Below are positions 50,080-58,475 of a stretch of 64,000 bases of DNA, piece after piece. The position numbers were made by a program, and so were the translations under genes. The stretch spans positions 1 to 64,000 of the forward strand of contig CAYLIC010000004.1 in NCBI GenBank assembly GCA_964383815.1, in the 5' to 3' direction. Each line of letters starts with the position of its first letter. Position 1 is the first letter of the stretch. The notes beneath the pieces are model-generated. The model was not told the DNA's origin. It saw only the letters and a list, made by a program, of their open reading frames with translations, and did no database searches. Source of the stretch: UBA11524 sp964383815 (GTDB taxonomy: Bacteria > Bacillota > Clostridia > Christensenellales > Aristaeellaceae).

Positions 50080-53000
50080 ATGAAAAGAACCAAAAGGCTT
50101 ATCGCACTGGTGCTGGTTTGCCTGAGCTGCATATGTGCTACAGCTGCAGCCTTGGCAGACGGATTATCAACACCTTCGGATCTGAAGAACATAACAATAA
50201 CGCTATCCCCGGACACGTTTACCTACAATGGTCAGGAGCAGAAGCCCGCGGTGACCGTGACGGACGGCGCAAAGACCCTCGAGGAAGACGTGGACTACAC
50301 CCTTTCCTTCACGGGCAACACGACCAATGTGGGCACTGTGACTGTAACAGTGACCGGCATGGGCAACTACACCGGAAGCGCGACAAAGAACTACAACATC
50401 AACGCAAAGACGATTTCGGATGATGCTGTGACCCTGTCCGCAACTGAGTTGATCTACAATGGTCAGGAGCAGAAGCCTACGGTGACCGTGAAGGACGGCG
50501 CAACGCCCATGAAGGAGACCGAGGATTACACCGTTACCTTCACGGGCGACACGACCAATGTGGGCACTGTGACTGTAACGGTGACCGGCAAGGGCAACTA
50601 CACCGGAAGCGTTACCATGACCTACACCATCACGCCCAAGAACGTTTCCGAAACCAATGCAAGCCTGTCCGCAACTGAGCTGATCTACAATGGTCAGGAG
50701 CAGAAGCCCACGGTGACCGTGAAGGACGGCGCAACGACCATGAAGGAGAACGAGGATTACACCGTTACCTTCACGGGCGACACGACCAATGTGGGCACTG
50801 TGACTGTAACGGTGACCGGCAAGGGCAACTACACCGGAAGCGTTACCATGACCTACACCATCACGCCCAAGAACGTTTCCGAAACCAATGCAAGCCTGTC
50901 CGCAACTGAGCTGATCTACAATGGTCAGGAGCAGAAGCCCACGGTGACCGTGAAGGACGGCGCAACGACCATGAAGGAGAACGAGGATTACACCGTTACC
51001 TTCACGGGCGACACGACCAATGTGGGCACTGTGACTGTAACGGTGACCGGCAAGGGCAACTACACCGGAAGCGTTACCATGACCTACACCATCACGCCCA
51101 AGAACGTTTCCGAAACCAATGCAAGCCTGTCCGCAACTGAGCTGATCTACAATGGTCAGGAGCAGAAGCCCACGGTGACCGTGAAGGACGGCGCAACGAC
51201 CATGAAGGAGAACGAGGATTACACCGTTACCTTCACGGGCGACACGACCAATGTGGGCACTGTGACTGTAACGGTGACCGGCAAGGGCAACTACACCGGA
51301 AGCGTTACCATGACCTATGACATTCAGCGGAAGCCCGTTACCGTTACCGCTCAGGCCCTGCAGAAGTACTGCGGCACGGTGGAGCCGGAGCTGACCGCTG
51401 TGGTTACCGGCCTGGTGGACGAGGCTGACCCCATTGCCTACACGCTGGAGCGTGCCGCTGGCGAAGCGGTGGGCGAGTATGCCATTACCGTTACCGGCGA
51501 GAAGGAACAGGGCAACTATGAGGTTACCTTTGTTGACAGCAAGATGACCATTGGCTATGCGCCCGTTCCCGCCATCAGGGCAACCCTGGACGGCACCATC
51601 AATGAGGAGTGGTACTTTGGCGAGCCTGTGAAGGTATCCTACAGGGGCTACACCATTGCCAAGGACGCCGAGTGGGCCATTGACGAGAATGGTGTAACCG
51701 GCTTCGCTGCCTACATCACCTGCGCTGACGGCTATGTGCAGGTGACCTGCCGCCTCCGTGGGGAGGATGGCGCCATTACCGAGCCTGTTACCGTTTCCTA
51801 CAAGCAGGACACCAAGACGCCTGAGTTTACCCTGAACGACAACACCACCCAGGTTTCCCTGGTGGCTACCGACAAGCCTGGCGAAGGCCTGATTGACATC
51901 AGCCAGGCCAGCGGCGTTATCATCAGCCTGTGGCATAACGACCGCCTGGAGGACGAAATCAAGCTGGAAGAAATGGACCCCGAAAAGGTTACGGAGGCGG
52001 ACTATACCCGCGCTGGCAACTGGGTGTTCTACCAGCCGGGCAAGTATGTTATCACCATTACCGACGTGGCTGGCAACGAAGTTGAGGTGTTCAACCGCAC
52101 CTTTATTGATACCGACGGTGACGGCCTGAATGATACCTTCGAGCTGAGCTTCGATTCCGACCCGGCAGAGGTCGACACCGACCACGATGGCCTGGACGAC
52201 CTGCAGGAGTATCAGCACAAGACCAACCCCCGCGATGCCGACACCGATGGTGACGGCCTGACCGATAGCGAGGAGCTGGCCAATGGCCTGAATCCCAACA
52301 AGGTTGACACCGATGACGATGGCGTGGACGACATGCGCGCCCTGCTGATGAAGAACTACTACGGCTTTGGCGACACGTTCAGCGCGGTGAACATCCGCCT
52401 GGGATTCATGATGAACGCTGCTGCTCCCGCCCTGACCAACGAGGAAATGGAAGCTGCCCTGAACACCCTGACCGAGGTTGGCCGCAGCTATCTGGAGGCC
52501 ATGAACATCACGCCCTATGAGCGCAAGGGCGGCAAGGTGATTTTCCGTGGCGATAAGTCCATCAACCTGCAGAAGTTCAAGAATGTCAACTATGTGAAGA
52601 GCAACGCAGACGGTTCCATGCTGTTTGGCATTTACCGCGAAGAAAACCTGCTGGTTGCCTTTACCACCATGAACGGCATTATGCGCCCCACGGCTGCATG
52701 GAGCCTGGAAGAAATCTTTGGCGGCAGCTACAGCGATTATGCCGTGGTGGGCTCCGATGGCGCGCAGCTGCTGGCCATTGCCCCCTGGGATGCCGAGAAT
52801 AACTGCACCCTGACCAACATTGCCATCATCATGCCCGAAACCGGCAAGGTGTGGCAGATTAAGGATTCTGTTGGCGCCAGCAAGTTTGAGGTTTCTCCTG
52901 CGGGTGACAAGATTGCCTACCTGCTGGGCGGCGTGGCCAACCTGCTGGATCTGATTACCTGCAACCCGCTGGATGCCTACACCGCTGCCGCCGACACCGT

Positions 53001-53328
53001 GTTCTTCATGGCGGATGGCGCGCTGGTAACCTCCCTGAATGGCAACAAGGCCATCATCTTCACCGTGAAAAACGATGCGCTGGTCCAGGGCGAGGCTACC
53101 TATTCCGGCACCTTCAACAAGGAGCAGCCCACGCTGAGCCGGATGCTGGTGTGCGTTGTGCTGGGCCAGGGTGACCTGGATATTCTCAACGATCTGTATG
53201 AGGGCTACACCTTTGATGTCAGCATCAACGGCATTGCCAGCTCTCCTGCATCGCTGAACTCGCTGACCTACCGCCAGCCGGAGGATGCTTTCGGCAGCCG
53301 GCAGAATAGCTTCTTCAAACAGAAGTAA
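50080..53328 (+). CDS. Secreted repeat protein with MBG-like units and thrombospondin type-3 calcium repeats
   Basis: 1082 residues. A signal peptide (1-27) precedes five tandem 77-residue units (about 31-415; each has YNGQEQKPTVTV and a KGNYTGS turn), then a typical MBG unit (RKPVTVTAQALQKYCGTVEP). A beta region follows, then thrombospondin type-3 calcium-binding repeats (about 677-750; DTDGDGLNDTFE, DTDHDGLDDLQE, DTDGDGLTDSEE, DTDDDGVDD). The last 330 residues repeat short beta blades (LFGIYREENLLVAF). No membrane anchor or sorting signal is visible, so it is probably released or held by another wall component. It is in line with the type VII genes and may be an adhesin or a surface part of the apparatus. 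Confidence 0.85.
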   Translation: MKRTKRLIALVLVCLSCICATAAALADGLSTPSDLKNITITLSPDTFTYNGQEQKPAVTVTDGAKTLEEDVDYTLSFTGNTTNVGTVTVTVTGMGNYTGSATKNYNINAKTISDDAVTLSATELIYNGQEQKPTVTVKDGATPMKETEDYTVTFTGDTTNVGTVTVTVTGKGNYTGSVTMTYTITPKNVSETNASLSATELIYNGQEQKPTVTVKDGATTMKENEDYTVTFTGDTTNVGTVTVTVTGKGNYTGSVTMTYTITPKNVSETNASLSATELIYNGQEQKPTVTVKDGATTMKENEDYTVTFTGDTTNVGTVTVTVTGKGNYTGSVTMTYTITPKNVSETNASLSATELIYNGQEQKPTVTVKDGATTMKENEDYTVTFTGDTTNVGTVTVTVTGKGNYTGSVTMTYDIQRKPVTVTAQALQKYCGTVEPELTAVVTGLVDEADPIAYTLERAAGEAVGEYAITVTGEKEQGNYEVTFVDSKMTIGYAPVPAIRATLDGTINEEWYFGEPVKVSYRGYTIAKDAEWAIDENGVTGFAAYITCADGYVQVTCRLRGEDGAITEPVTVSYKQDTKTPEFTLNDNTTQVSLVATDKPGEGLIDISQASGVIISLWHNDRLEDEIKLEEMDPEKVTEADYTRAGNWVFYQPGKYVITITDVAGNEVEVFNRTFIDTDGDGLNDTFELSFDSDPAEVDTDHDGLDDLQEYQHKTNPRDADTDGDGLTDSEELANGLNPNKVDTDDDGVDDMRALLMKNYYGFGDTFSAVNIRLGFMMNAAAPALTNEEMEAALNTLTEVGRSYLEAMNITPYERKGGKVIFRGDKSINLQKFKNVNYVKSNADGSMLFGIYREENLLVAFTTMNGIMRPTAAWSLEEIFGGSYSDYAVVGSDGAQLLAIAPWDAENNCTLTNIAIIMPETGKVWQIKDSVGASKFEVSPAGDKIAYLLGGVANLLDLITCNPLDAYTAAADTVFFMADGALVTSLNGNKAIIFTVKNDALVQGEATYSGTFNKEQPTLSRMLVCVVLGQGDLDILNDLYEGYTFDVSINGIASSPASLNSLTYRQPEDAFGSRQNSFFKQK
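50170..51324 (+). repeat. Five tandem 231-base units
   Basis: Units begin at 50170, 50401, 50632, 50863 and 51094. Units 3, 4 and 5 are almost identical at the DNA level, unit 2 differs at a few sites and unit 1 is the most diverged. The array is fully in frame (77 codons), so gain or loss of units keeps the protein intact. Confidence 0.92.
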
Positions 53329-53343
53329 GCACTGACCACAGCG

Positions 53344-53382
53344 GCTTCCCGCCCGTGTACGCACTGGGCGGGAAGCTTTTTT
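53344..53382 (+). terminator. Intrinsic terminator after the repeat protein gene
   Basis: GCTTCCCGCCC and GGGCGGGAAGC form an 11-bp stem, followed by TTTTTT. It divides the locus into a machinery part and a WXG100/effector part. The A/T-rich 80 bases after it contain two TATACT boxes that could serve a new promoter. Confidence 0.9.
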
Positions 53383-53492
53383 CCATTCGTCGGAAAAAAC
53401 GGGCATTTGGTCGAAAAATATACTATATTTTGCCGGATTGACTATACTAAAATCATCAACCGCGAGGTTAAGAAGAAAGGAAGGGACATTTC

Positions 53493-53780
53493 ATGAGTAT
53501 GATCGTGACCATTAGGGCAATTCTGAAGTATTGCAATGATGCCAGGCAAGCGCAGTCGCTGTTGGATGAAGCCAACAATGCGATGAAGCAGGCCGCCGAA
53601 GAGCTGTGCTCCGTTTCCAGCGGCGATTGGGCGGTGGCCTTCATGGAAGAGCAGAACAAGACGGAGAGCTGGGTGCAGAAGATGATCAGCATCGGCGCCG
53701 AGTACATCGAGACTCTGCAGAAGGTTGCTACAAAGTATGAAGAGGCCGAAAGATCGATCCAACAGCGGATCGGCCTCTGA
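53493..53780 (+). CDS. WXG100-family protein 1
   Basis: 95 residues, helical hairpin. The central turn is SSGDWAVAFMEE, with a Trp at the family position although the following Gly is not in its usual place. The C-terminal helix ends KVATKYEEAERSIQQ, with a Y-x-x-x-E-like export signal. It is the first of four such genes in a row, each with its own RBS, and is probably a secreted partner of the effector encoded downstream. Confidence 0.8.
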   Translation: MSMIVTIRAILKYCNDARQAQSLLDEANNAMKQAAEELCSVSSGDWAVAFMEEQNKTESWVQKMISIGAEYIETLQKVATKYEEAERSIQQRIGL

Positions 53781-53810
53781 TGATTCACAATTAGAAAGGA
53801 GTGCTAATCC

Positions 53811-54137
53811 ATGGCTGATATTCAGAAAGTTAGTGTACAAGACATTGAAGCGTGCAAGGCTCGCTATTTGACCGCCCTGTCCACCCTTCAGGAATGCGTT
53901 GCGAAGTATGAAAAGTCCTTGAACGACCTGAGCAATGACTACACCGGCAGAGCCTTCGCCATCATGAGCGCCAAGGTGGTGAAGATGTCCCTGGATCTGA
54001 AAAAATCCTTTGAGAAGCTGACCGATGTGGTGAGCGAGCTGGGCGAGGTGAAGGACATCTACGAGGAAAACGAAAGCAATATCTCCTCCCGCGCTAACAG
54101 CCTGGACGTGGGCACCGCCAGCCCCTTCCAGGAGTAA
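53811..54137 (+). CDS. WXG100-like protein 2
   Basis: 108 residues. Two helices flank NDYTGRAFAIM at about residue 45, where YTG replaces WxG. The second helix ends DIYEENESNISSRA, and a short tail (ASPFQE) follows. Compared with its neighbours it is longer and lacks Trp, so it may be the non-exported or chaperone-like half of a heterodimer. RBS AGAAAGGAG lies a few bases upstream. Confidence 0.75.
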   Translation: MADIQKVSVQDIEACKARYLTALSTLQECVAKYEKSLNDLSNDYTGRAFAIMSAKVVKMSLDLKKSFEKLTDVVSELGEVKDIYEENESNISSRANSLDVGTASPFQE

Positions 54138-54172
54138 ACCGGAGCGAACGAAGGTAGAAAGGAAGTATAAGC

Positions 54173-54466
54173 ATGAACGTTTTGGAAGTAACGTTATCTG
54201 AGATTGAAAACGCCGCTGCAAAGATTGCCACGCAGAATGAGGCCTTCCGCGATGCGGCAGCCGCACTGAAGAGCGCCACCGGCACCCTGAGCGACAGCTG
54301 GACTGGCGTTGCCCACGATGATTTCGTTTCCGTGATGGAGGAGCGCCTTGCCTGGTATGAGCAGATGGCCACCATCGTTGACGACTATGTGACGATGCTG
54401 AAGGAAGCTGCCGCCAAGTATGAAGAGACGGATGGCCGCGCCACGGCAGCTATCCGCAAACGGTAA
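54173..54466 (+). CDS. WXG100-family protein 3
   Basis: 97 residues. The turn DSWTGVAHDDFV carries a clear WxG motif, and the C-terminal helix ends EAAAKYEETDGRAT, close to the Y-x-x-x-D/E export signal. This is the most canonical WXG100 member of the group. RBS AGAAAGGAAG. Confidence 0.88.
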   Translation: MNVLEVTLSEIENAAAKIATQNEAFRDAAAALKSATGTLSDSWTGVAHDDFVSVMEERLAWYEQMATIVDDYVTMLKEAAAKYEETDGRATAAIRKR

Positions 54467-54508
54467 GAAATAACGATTGACTGATTATTCCGAAGGAGGA
54501 TTTGCAAA

Positions 54509-54847
54509 ATGGCAGATATTAGCGAAGCCAGAATTACAGTAACAGAGGAAGCGTTCCAAACCGCGCTGTCCCAGTTCACTAACTGCAAGGACAAGCTCAC
54601 CATTGCATACCTGCAGGAGATTTCCGCTGTGTTTACCCTGGACTCTTCCTGGAATGGTGACGCCAGCGAAACCTTCAAGGCCCGCTTCCTGGAGCTGCAG
54701 GAAAAGCTGAAGACCAGCGACCAGACCATGGAGAAGGCCATTAACGACCTGCAGGCCGCGCTGAACATTTACAGCGAGACCGAGAGCGAGGCAAGCTCTC
54801 TCCTCGAATCAATGACGGATACGACCGATCCTTTTGCTGAGGGCTGA
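54509..54847 (+). CDS. WXG100-family protein 4
   Basis: 112 residues. The turn SSWNGDASETFKARF has the WxG motif, and the second helix continues to NIYSETESEASSLLE. A short acidic tail ends DPFAEG, recalling the PFQE tail of protein 2; this hints that proteins 2 and 4 are related paralogues. RBS GAAGGAGG. A terminator follows. Confidence 0.87.
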   Translation: MADISEARITVTEEAFQTALSQFTNCKDKLTIAYLQEISAVFTLDSSWNGDASETFKARFLELQEKLKTSDQTMEKAINDLQAALNIYSETESEASSLLESMTDTTDPFAEG

Positions 54848-54856
54848 TGAAACCAC

Positions 54857-54892
54857 GCGGGAGGAAGACGGATCTTTCTCCCGCTTCTTTTT
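54857..54892 (+). terminator. Intrinsic terminator after the four WXG100 genes
   Basis: GCGGGAG and CTCCCGC pair, followed by TTCTTTTT. Confidence 0.75.
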
Positions 54893-54992
54893 GGCAGGGA
54901 CGCTGCCAGACGAATGCGGCATTGCACCGCCCCTGCACAAGGGCGCCGAAACATCCGCATTTGACCATAGGAAGAGATGAGGACAGACGGAG

Positions 54993-56348
54993 ATGAAGAA
55001 CCAAATCGTCATTGATCCTGAAGTCTTGAGCGATCTTACTGCGCAGCTGAAGCGGCTTTCCTCTTCGCTGCAGGATTGTCAGCAGAGTGTAAGCAGAATA
55101 AACCTTACGGCTGATACCGGAGCGAATATCTCGCTGCATTCAAGCACAAGGCTAACCTTTACAGGGTATCAGATGCGTGCACAGAATGCCCAGGAACAGT
55201 TGGAAAGCACCAAGACTGCACTGAAGAAGATAAGCAGCGAAACAGAAAGCCTGGCAAGAGCTGTTACCAGGGTGAAGGACATCTTCGAAGAAAACGAGCG
55301 GGAACTGGTTGGGAAAATCGAAAGCATAGCTTCCGGAAATGACATTGGCGGGCAATACCAAGCTGGAGTCATCTCCTGGGGAATGGTTGACTACCTTTTC
55401 CAGCATGAGCCGCTCGTTGGCCCCGATACAAGACAGCTGTTTAAGGAAAGTGAAACCATCGATCTCGGTGAGCTGAGCAAAGAGATGGCAAACGGCGGAG
55501 CCGATGATGATAACGATTCCCTTTTCGGTCGGTTTGCTAAACTTGCATGTGGTGCCAGCTGTGGCATGACGAACAGCATCTACTCCATGCGCAGCACCCA
55601 GACCTCCGCCGATGGCAGGACGACAACGGACTACATGCTGGACGTTGGCAAGCTGGACATTGGAGCGGGGTATGACGCCCACCTCTTTACCGAGGTGACT
55701 GATGTATTTGGCAACAAGTATCTCGTGTTTTCTCCTGGCGTTGAAGCGCATGGTGGCGCAAGCTACACCGTGCTTGACACCGAAATTTCCTCTGAATATG
55801 AGCTGATTGACGGTGTGACGCTCAGCTCCAAGTCCAACCTTGTTATTGGCAAGATTGGCGTTAATGCAGATGGCAAGATTGGCTTTTATGATGGCGAGTT
55901 TGTTGCCCAAGCGTCGGGCTCGGCCGAAGTAATCCTGCTTGAAGCATCGCAGGAGTATGGTGTTGAGGTTGGCGGCGTGAAGGCCAAAGGTTCGGCTGGC
56001 GTTTCCGTTGGCCTCGGTGCTCATGGTAAAGTTGGCTATAAGGATGGCACGTTCTCGTATGATTTCGGTGCCGCTGTGGGCATTGGCGTCACCATGAAGG
56101 GTGAAATCGACGTAAGCGGACTGGTTGAGAACATTCGCGACGGTATGGTGAAGATTGACGGAAATATTTCCGAGTTCGTCGGCGATGTTTCCGACAGCGT
56201 ATCGGAATTCGTGGACGATGTAGGCCAGGGCGCAAAGAGATTTGTCAATGATGTTGGCAAGGGTGCTGAGAAATTTGTTGGCAACGTTGGCAAGGGTGCA
56301 AAGAAATTTGTGTCCGGCTTAGGCAATAGCATCAGTGGTCTTTTCTAA
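54993..56348 (+). CDS. Candidate type VII effector with helical N-terminus and repeat tail
   Basis: 451 residues. The first 110 form an alpha-helical domain of WXG100/LXG type (LTAQLKRLSSSLQDCQQSVS... RVKDIFEENERELVGKIES), without a signal peptide. Residues about 180-370 are a Gly-rich beta region (GKIGVNADGKIGFYDGEF, GSAGVSVGLGAHGKVGYKDG). The C-terminal 70 residues consist of 11-residue amphipathic repeats (FVDDVGQGAKR, FVNDVGKGAEK, FVGNVGKGAKK). I recognise no known toxin domain. The repeats could insert into or lie on membranes. Its place after four WXG100 genes and before a DUF4176 gene is the usual setting for an LXG-type substrate. Confidence 0.75.
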   Translation: MKNQIVIDPEVLSDLTAQLKRLSSSLQDCQQSVSRINLTADTGANISLHSSTRLTFTGYQMRAQNAQEQLESTKTALKKISSETESLARAVTRVKDIFEENERELVGKIESIASGNDIGGQYQAGVISWGMVDYLFQHEPLVGPDTRQLFKESETIDLGELSKEMANGGADDDNDSLFGRFAKLACGASCGMTNSIYSMRSTQTSADGRTTTDYMLDVGKLDIGAGYDAHLFTEVTDVFGNKYLVFSPGVEAHGGASYTVLDTEISSEYELIDGVTLSSKSNLVIGKIGVNADGKIGFYDGEFVAQASGSAEVILLEASQEYGVEVGGVKAKGSAGVSVGLGAHGKVGYKDGTFSYDFGAAVGIGVTMKGEIDVSGLVENIRDGMVKIDGNISEFVGDVSDSVSEFVDDVGQGAKRFVNDVGKGAEKFVGNVGKGAKKFVSGLGNSISGLF

Positions 56349-56462
56349 GCAAATAGAGGAATTGAACCTTGCATGCCGAATACATGCCTGGAAAGCCTTC
56401 CCGGCGGGTTCGATTCGCTAACTGAATGATAGACTACTGCAGAAAAAAAGGGGGAACATGAC

Positions 56463-56747
56463 ATGTTTTTTCAGGGGATTCTGCCTGTTGGTTCTGTTGT
56501 TATGCTCAACGGCGGCAACCATCGCCTGATGGTGACCGGGTATGCCCAAAAGCTGCAGGACAGCGATGAACTGTACGATTATGTTGGCTGCCTGTGGCCC
56601 GAAGGACATACCTCTCCTGACAAGAATTACGTTTTCAATCAGGATGCCATTGATACGGTTTATTTCCTTGGCTATCAGACGGATGGCCAGCAGGTGTTTG
56701 CTGCAAAGCTCAGCGCCGCCCTGGCAGAGCATCGCGCAAAGAAATAA
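56463..56747 (+). CDS. DUF4176-like small protein of type VII loci
   Basis: 94 residues. The core LPVGSVVMLNGGNHRLMVTGYAQ, then DYVGCLWPEGHTS and NQDAIDTVYFLGYQTDG, matches the DUF4176 pattern. Such proteins are commonly encoded beside LXG-type effectors and WXG100-like partners; their role is unknown, with chaperone-like or immunity-linked functions possible. ATG 56463 is seven bases after AGGGGGA. A strong terminator follows, which ends the locus. Confidence 0.75.
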   Translation: MFFQGILPVGSVVMLNGGNHRLMVTGYAQKLQDSDELYDYVGCLWPEGHTSPDKNYVFNQDAIDTVYFLGYQTDGQQVFAAKLSAALAEHRAKK

Positions 56748-56796
56748 AACTGCATAGGTTCAGCCGTCAACAATCGGCATCTGGCAAAGCATTACC

Positions 56797-56855
56797 GCAA
56801 CAAGCCTCCTTGTGGCTCCTTCCAGCTGGCAAGGAGGTCTTGTTGCGCTTTTTTT
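56797..56855 (+). terminator. Long-stem terminator ending the type VII locus
   Basis: GCAACAAG-CCTCCTTG and CAAGGAGG-CTTGTTGC form a stem of about 16 bp with a small bulge, followed by TTTTTTT. Confidence 0.9.
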
Positions 56856-56955
56856 GTCCACGATACAGGGCGGTGCGGTTCCCAATGCGCAGCACCAGCC
56901 GGAGGAAATTCACCTGTCATGTCATCACCTTCTTCGCCTGTTCGCCTTCAGCAAT

Positions 56956-56986
56956 ACAAAATCCTCTGCATTTTCACGCAGAGGAC
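56956..56986 (-). terminator. Intrinsic terminator of the LysM gene
   Basis: On the minus strand CCTCTGC and GCAGAGG pair around GTGAAAAT, followed by ATTTTGT. Confidence 0.75.
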
Positions 56987-56993
56987 GGACCCG

Positions 56994-57731
56994 TTAGGGA
57001 ATGCAAATCATTATGCCGGGCTGGGAGAAATCCGTGGGCAGCAGGGTGGGATTCAGCATCAGCAGGCGGCCTGGGGTGGTGTTCAGCTGCCGGGCGATGG
57101 AGGCCAGGGTGTCACCATCCTGCACGGCATAGCTGCGGGTGCAGCTCTCACGCATGCCGGCGGGCGGCGCACAATAGGCCGTGCCAGCCACCAGCCCGCC
57201 GGGACGCAGGCTGGGGTTGGCGCTGCGCATGGCCTTGTAGCTCACGTTCAGGTCAATCAGCAGGTCGGCATAGGTCTGGCCCATGTGCACACGCTGGGCG
57301 CTGTAGCCCACGGGGCAGGAAAGGCCTGGCGCAGGCGCAACGGTGTTGTTGTCCGCCGCGGTACCGTCCTGCACGGGAGCACCGGGGCTTGCGTCCGCCG
57401 GGATGCAAATCACGTCGCCGGCAGCCAGGTCGGTCACATCAGGGTTGCGCTCGCTGAGCGCCAGCTGGGTCATGCCCAGCTTCTGGGCGATGGAGGCCAG
57501 GGTTTCACCCTGCTGGGCGGTGTAGGGCTGGCCGCTCTGGCAGGTGAGGGACTGAGATGGCATGCAGATTTCCGTGCCGGGGGTAATGGTGGCGAAATCC
57601 ACACCGGTGTTGTTCAGCCGAATGGCCTGGATGGTGGTGCTGTTGCTGCGGGCCACGGAGGCCAGGGTGTCGCCGCTGCGCCAGATGTAATACCCGGCGC
57701 CACGGGGGCAGATGCGGTTTTGCTGTTCCAT
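56994..57731 (-). CDS. Protein with four LysM modules
   Basis: 245 residues, no signal peptide. Modules are at about 14-58 (YYIWRSGDTLASVARS), 68-112 (PYTAQQGETLASIAQKLG), 140-187 (VHMGQTYADLLIDLNVSY, weakly conserved) and 200-245 (SYAVQDGDTLASIARQLN). Each repeats the DTLASIA core and a final I-C-I-P strand. LysM binds peptidoglycan glycan chains. Without a signal it may be exported by another route or belong to the spore coat or cortex, as with clostridial SafA-like proteins; that is a guess. RBS AAGGAGGG. Confidence 0.88.
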   Translation of the reverse strand: MEQQNRICPRGAGYYIWRSGDTLASVARSNSTTIQAIRLNNTGVDFATITPGTEICMPSQSLTCQSGQPYTAQQGETLASIAQKLGMTQLALSERNPDVTDLAAGDVICIPADASPGAPVQDGTAADNNTVAPAPGLSCPVGYSAQRVHMGQTYADLLIDLNVSYKAMRSANPSLRPGGLVAGTAYCAPPAGMRESCTRSYAVQDGDTLASIARQLNTTPGRLLMLNPTLLPTDFSQPGIMICIP

Positions 57732-57750
57732 GATGAGCCCTCCTTGCGAA

Positions 57751-57779
57751 TTGATTCCGCCTTCAGTTTATGGTACAAT
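57751..57779 (+). promoter_or_regulatory. Promoter of the SGNH esterase gene
   Basis: TTGATT, 17 bases, TACAAT, between the divergent LysM and esterase genes. Confidence 0.65.
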
Positions 57780-57824
57780 GGGCAAAGGGTGCGGCGAAGG
57801 CTGCGCCAAACGGAGGAATGCAGG

Positions 57825-58475
57825 ATGAAACACGTTCTTTGCTATGGGGATTCCAACACATGGGGATTTGTGCCCGGCACAGGAAAACGGTATGACGAGC
57901 ACACCCGCTGGACGGGCGTGCTGGCGGATGCTCTCGGGCCGGACTGGCGGGTGCATGAGGATGGCCTGAATGCCCGCATGAGCTATTTTGATTCGCCCTT
58001 CAAGGGTGACGTTGACCTGAATGGCGGGCACACCTTTCCCGGCGCGCTGGACGGACAGAAGCCGCTGGACGCGGTGGTGATCTGCCTGGGCACCAACGAC
58101 CTGAAGTGCCACCCGGCATGGCATGCATCCCAGGGCGTGGGGCGGCTGGTGAACTATGCCCAGCATATCGACCAGCTGAACCCGTGGGGTGAGCATGTTT
58201 TCCGCAACGGGCCGAAGATTCTGGTTATAACGCCCATTGCCATTGGGGAGGAGCTGGCAACCCGGGATGTGCAGGACGACCTGGCTGGCAAGCATGAGGA
58301 ATCCCGCAAGTTCCCGGAGCTGTTCCGCGAGCTGTGCGCCGGTATGGGTGTGGCCTGCCTGAATGCCCAGGAGCTGGCGGAACCATCCGCCATCGACTGT
58401 GTGCACATGCTGCCGGAAGGCCACCGGGCCTTAGGCCTGGCTGTGGCGGAAAAGCTGCGGGACATGGTGGAATGA
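57825..58475 (+). CDS. SGNH/GDSL-family esterase
   Basis: 216 residues. Block I is LCYGDSNTWGFVPG with catalytic S10; block III is VVICLGTNDLK; block V is AIDCVHMLPEGH with the Asp-His pair. The family includes arylesterases and acyl-ester hydrolases related to TesA. With no signal peptide it acts in the cytoplasm. GGAGGA is seven bases before the ATG at 57825. The frame runs far upstream without a start of similar quality. Confidence 0.92.
   Translation: MKHVLCYGDSNTWGFVPGTGKRYDEHTRWTGVLADALGPDWRVHEDGLNARMSYFDSPFKGDVDLNGGHTFPGALDGQKPLDAVVICLGTNDLKCHPAWHASQGVGRLVNYAQHIDQLNPWGEHVFRNGPKILVITPIAIGEELATRDVQDDLAGKHEESRKFPELFRELCAGMGVACLNAQELAEPSAIDCVHMLPEGHRALGLAVAEKLRDMVE

Noticed and set aside
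50170..51324. CRISPR array or phage-like direct repeats.
   Set aside because: The 231-base units are contiguous, in frame and encode one protein domain each; there are no spacers.
50203..53406. A 1067-codon open frame on the minus strand opposite the repeat protein.
   Set aside because: It mirrors the plus-strand repeats, has no RBS or recognisable domain, and the plus-strand protein has a signal peptide and clear domains.
56400..56430. tRNA gene suggested by GGTTCGATTC.
   Set aside because: No acceptor stem, D arm or anticodon arm can be drawn around it.
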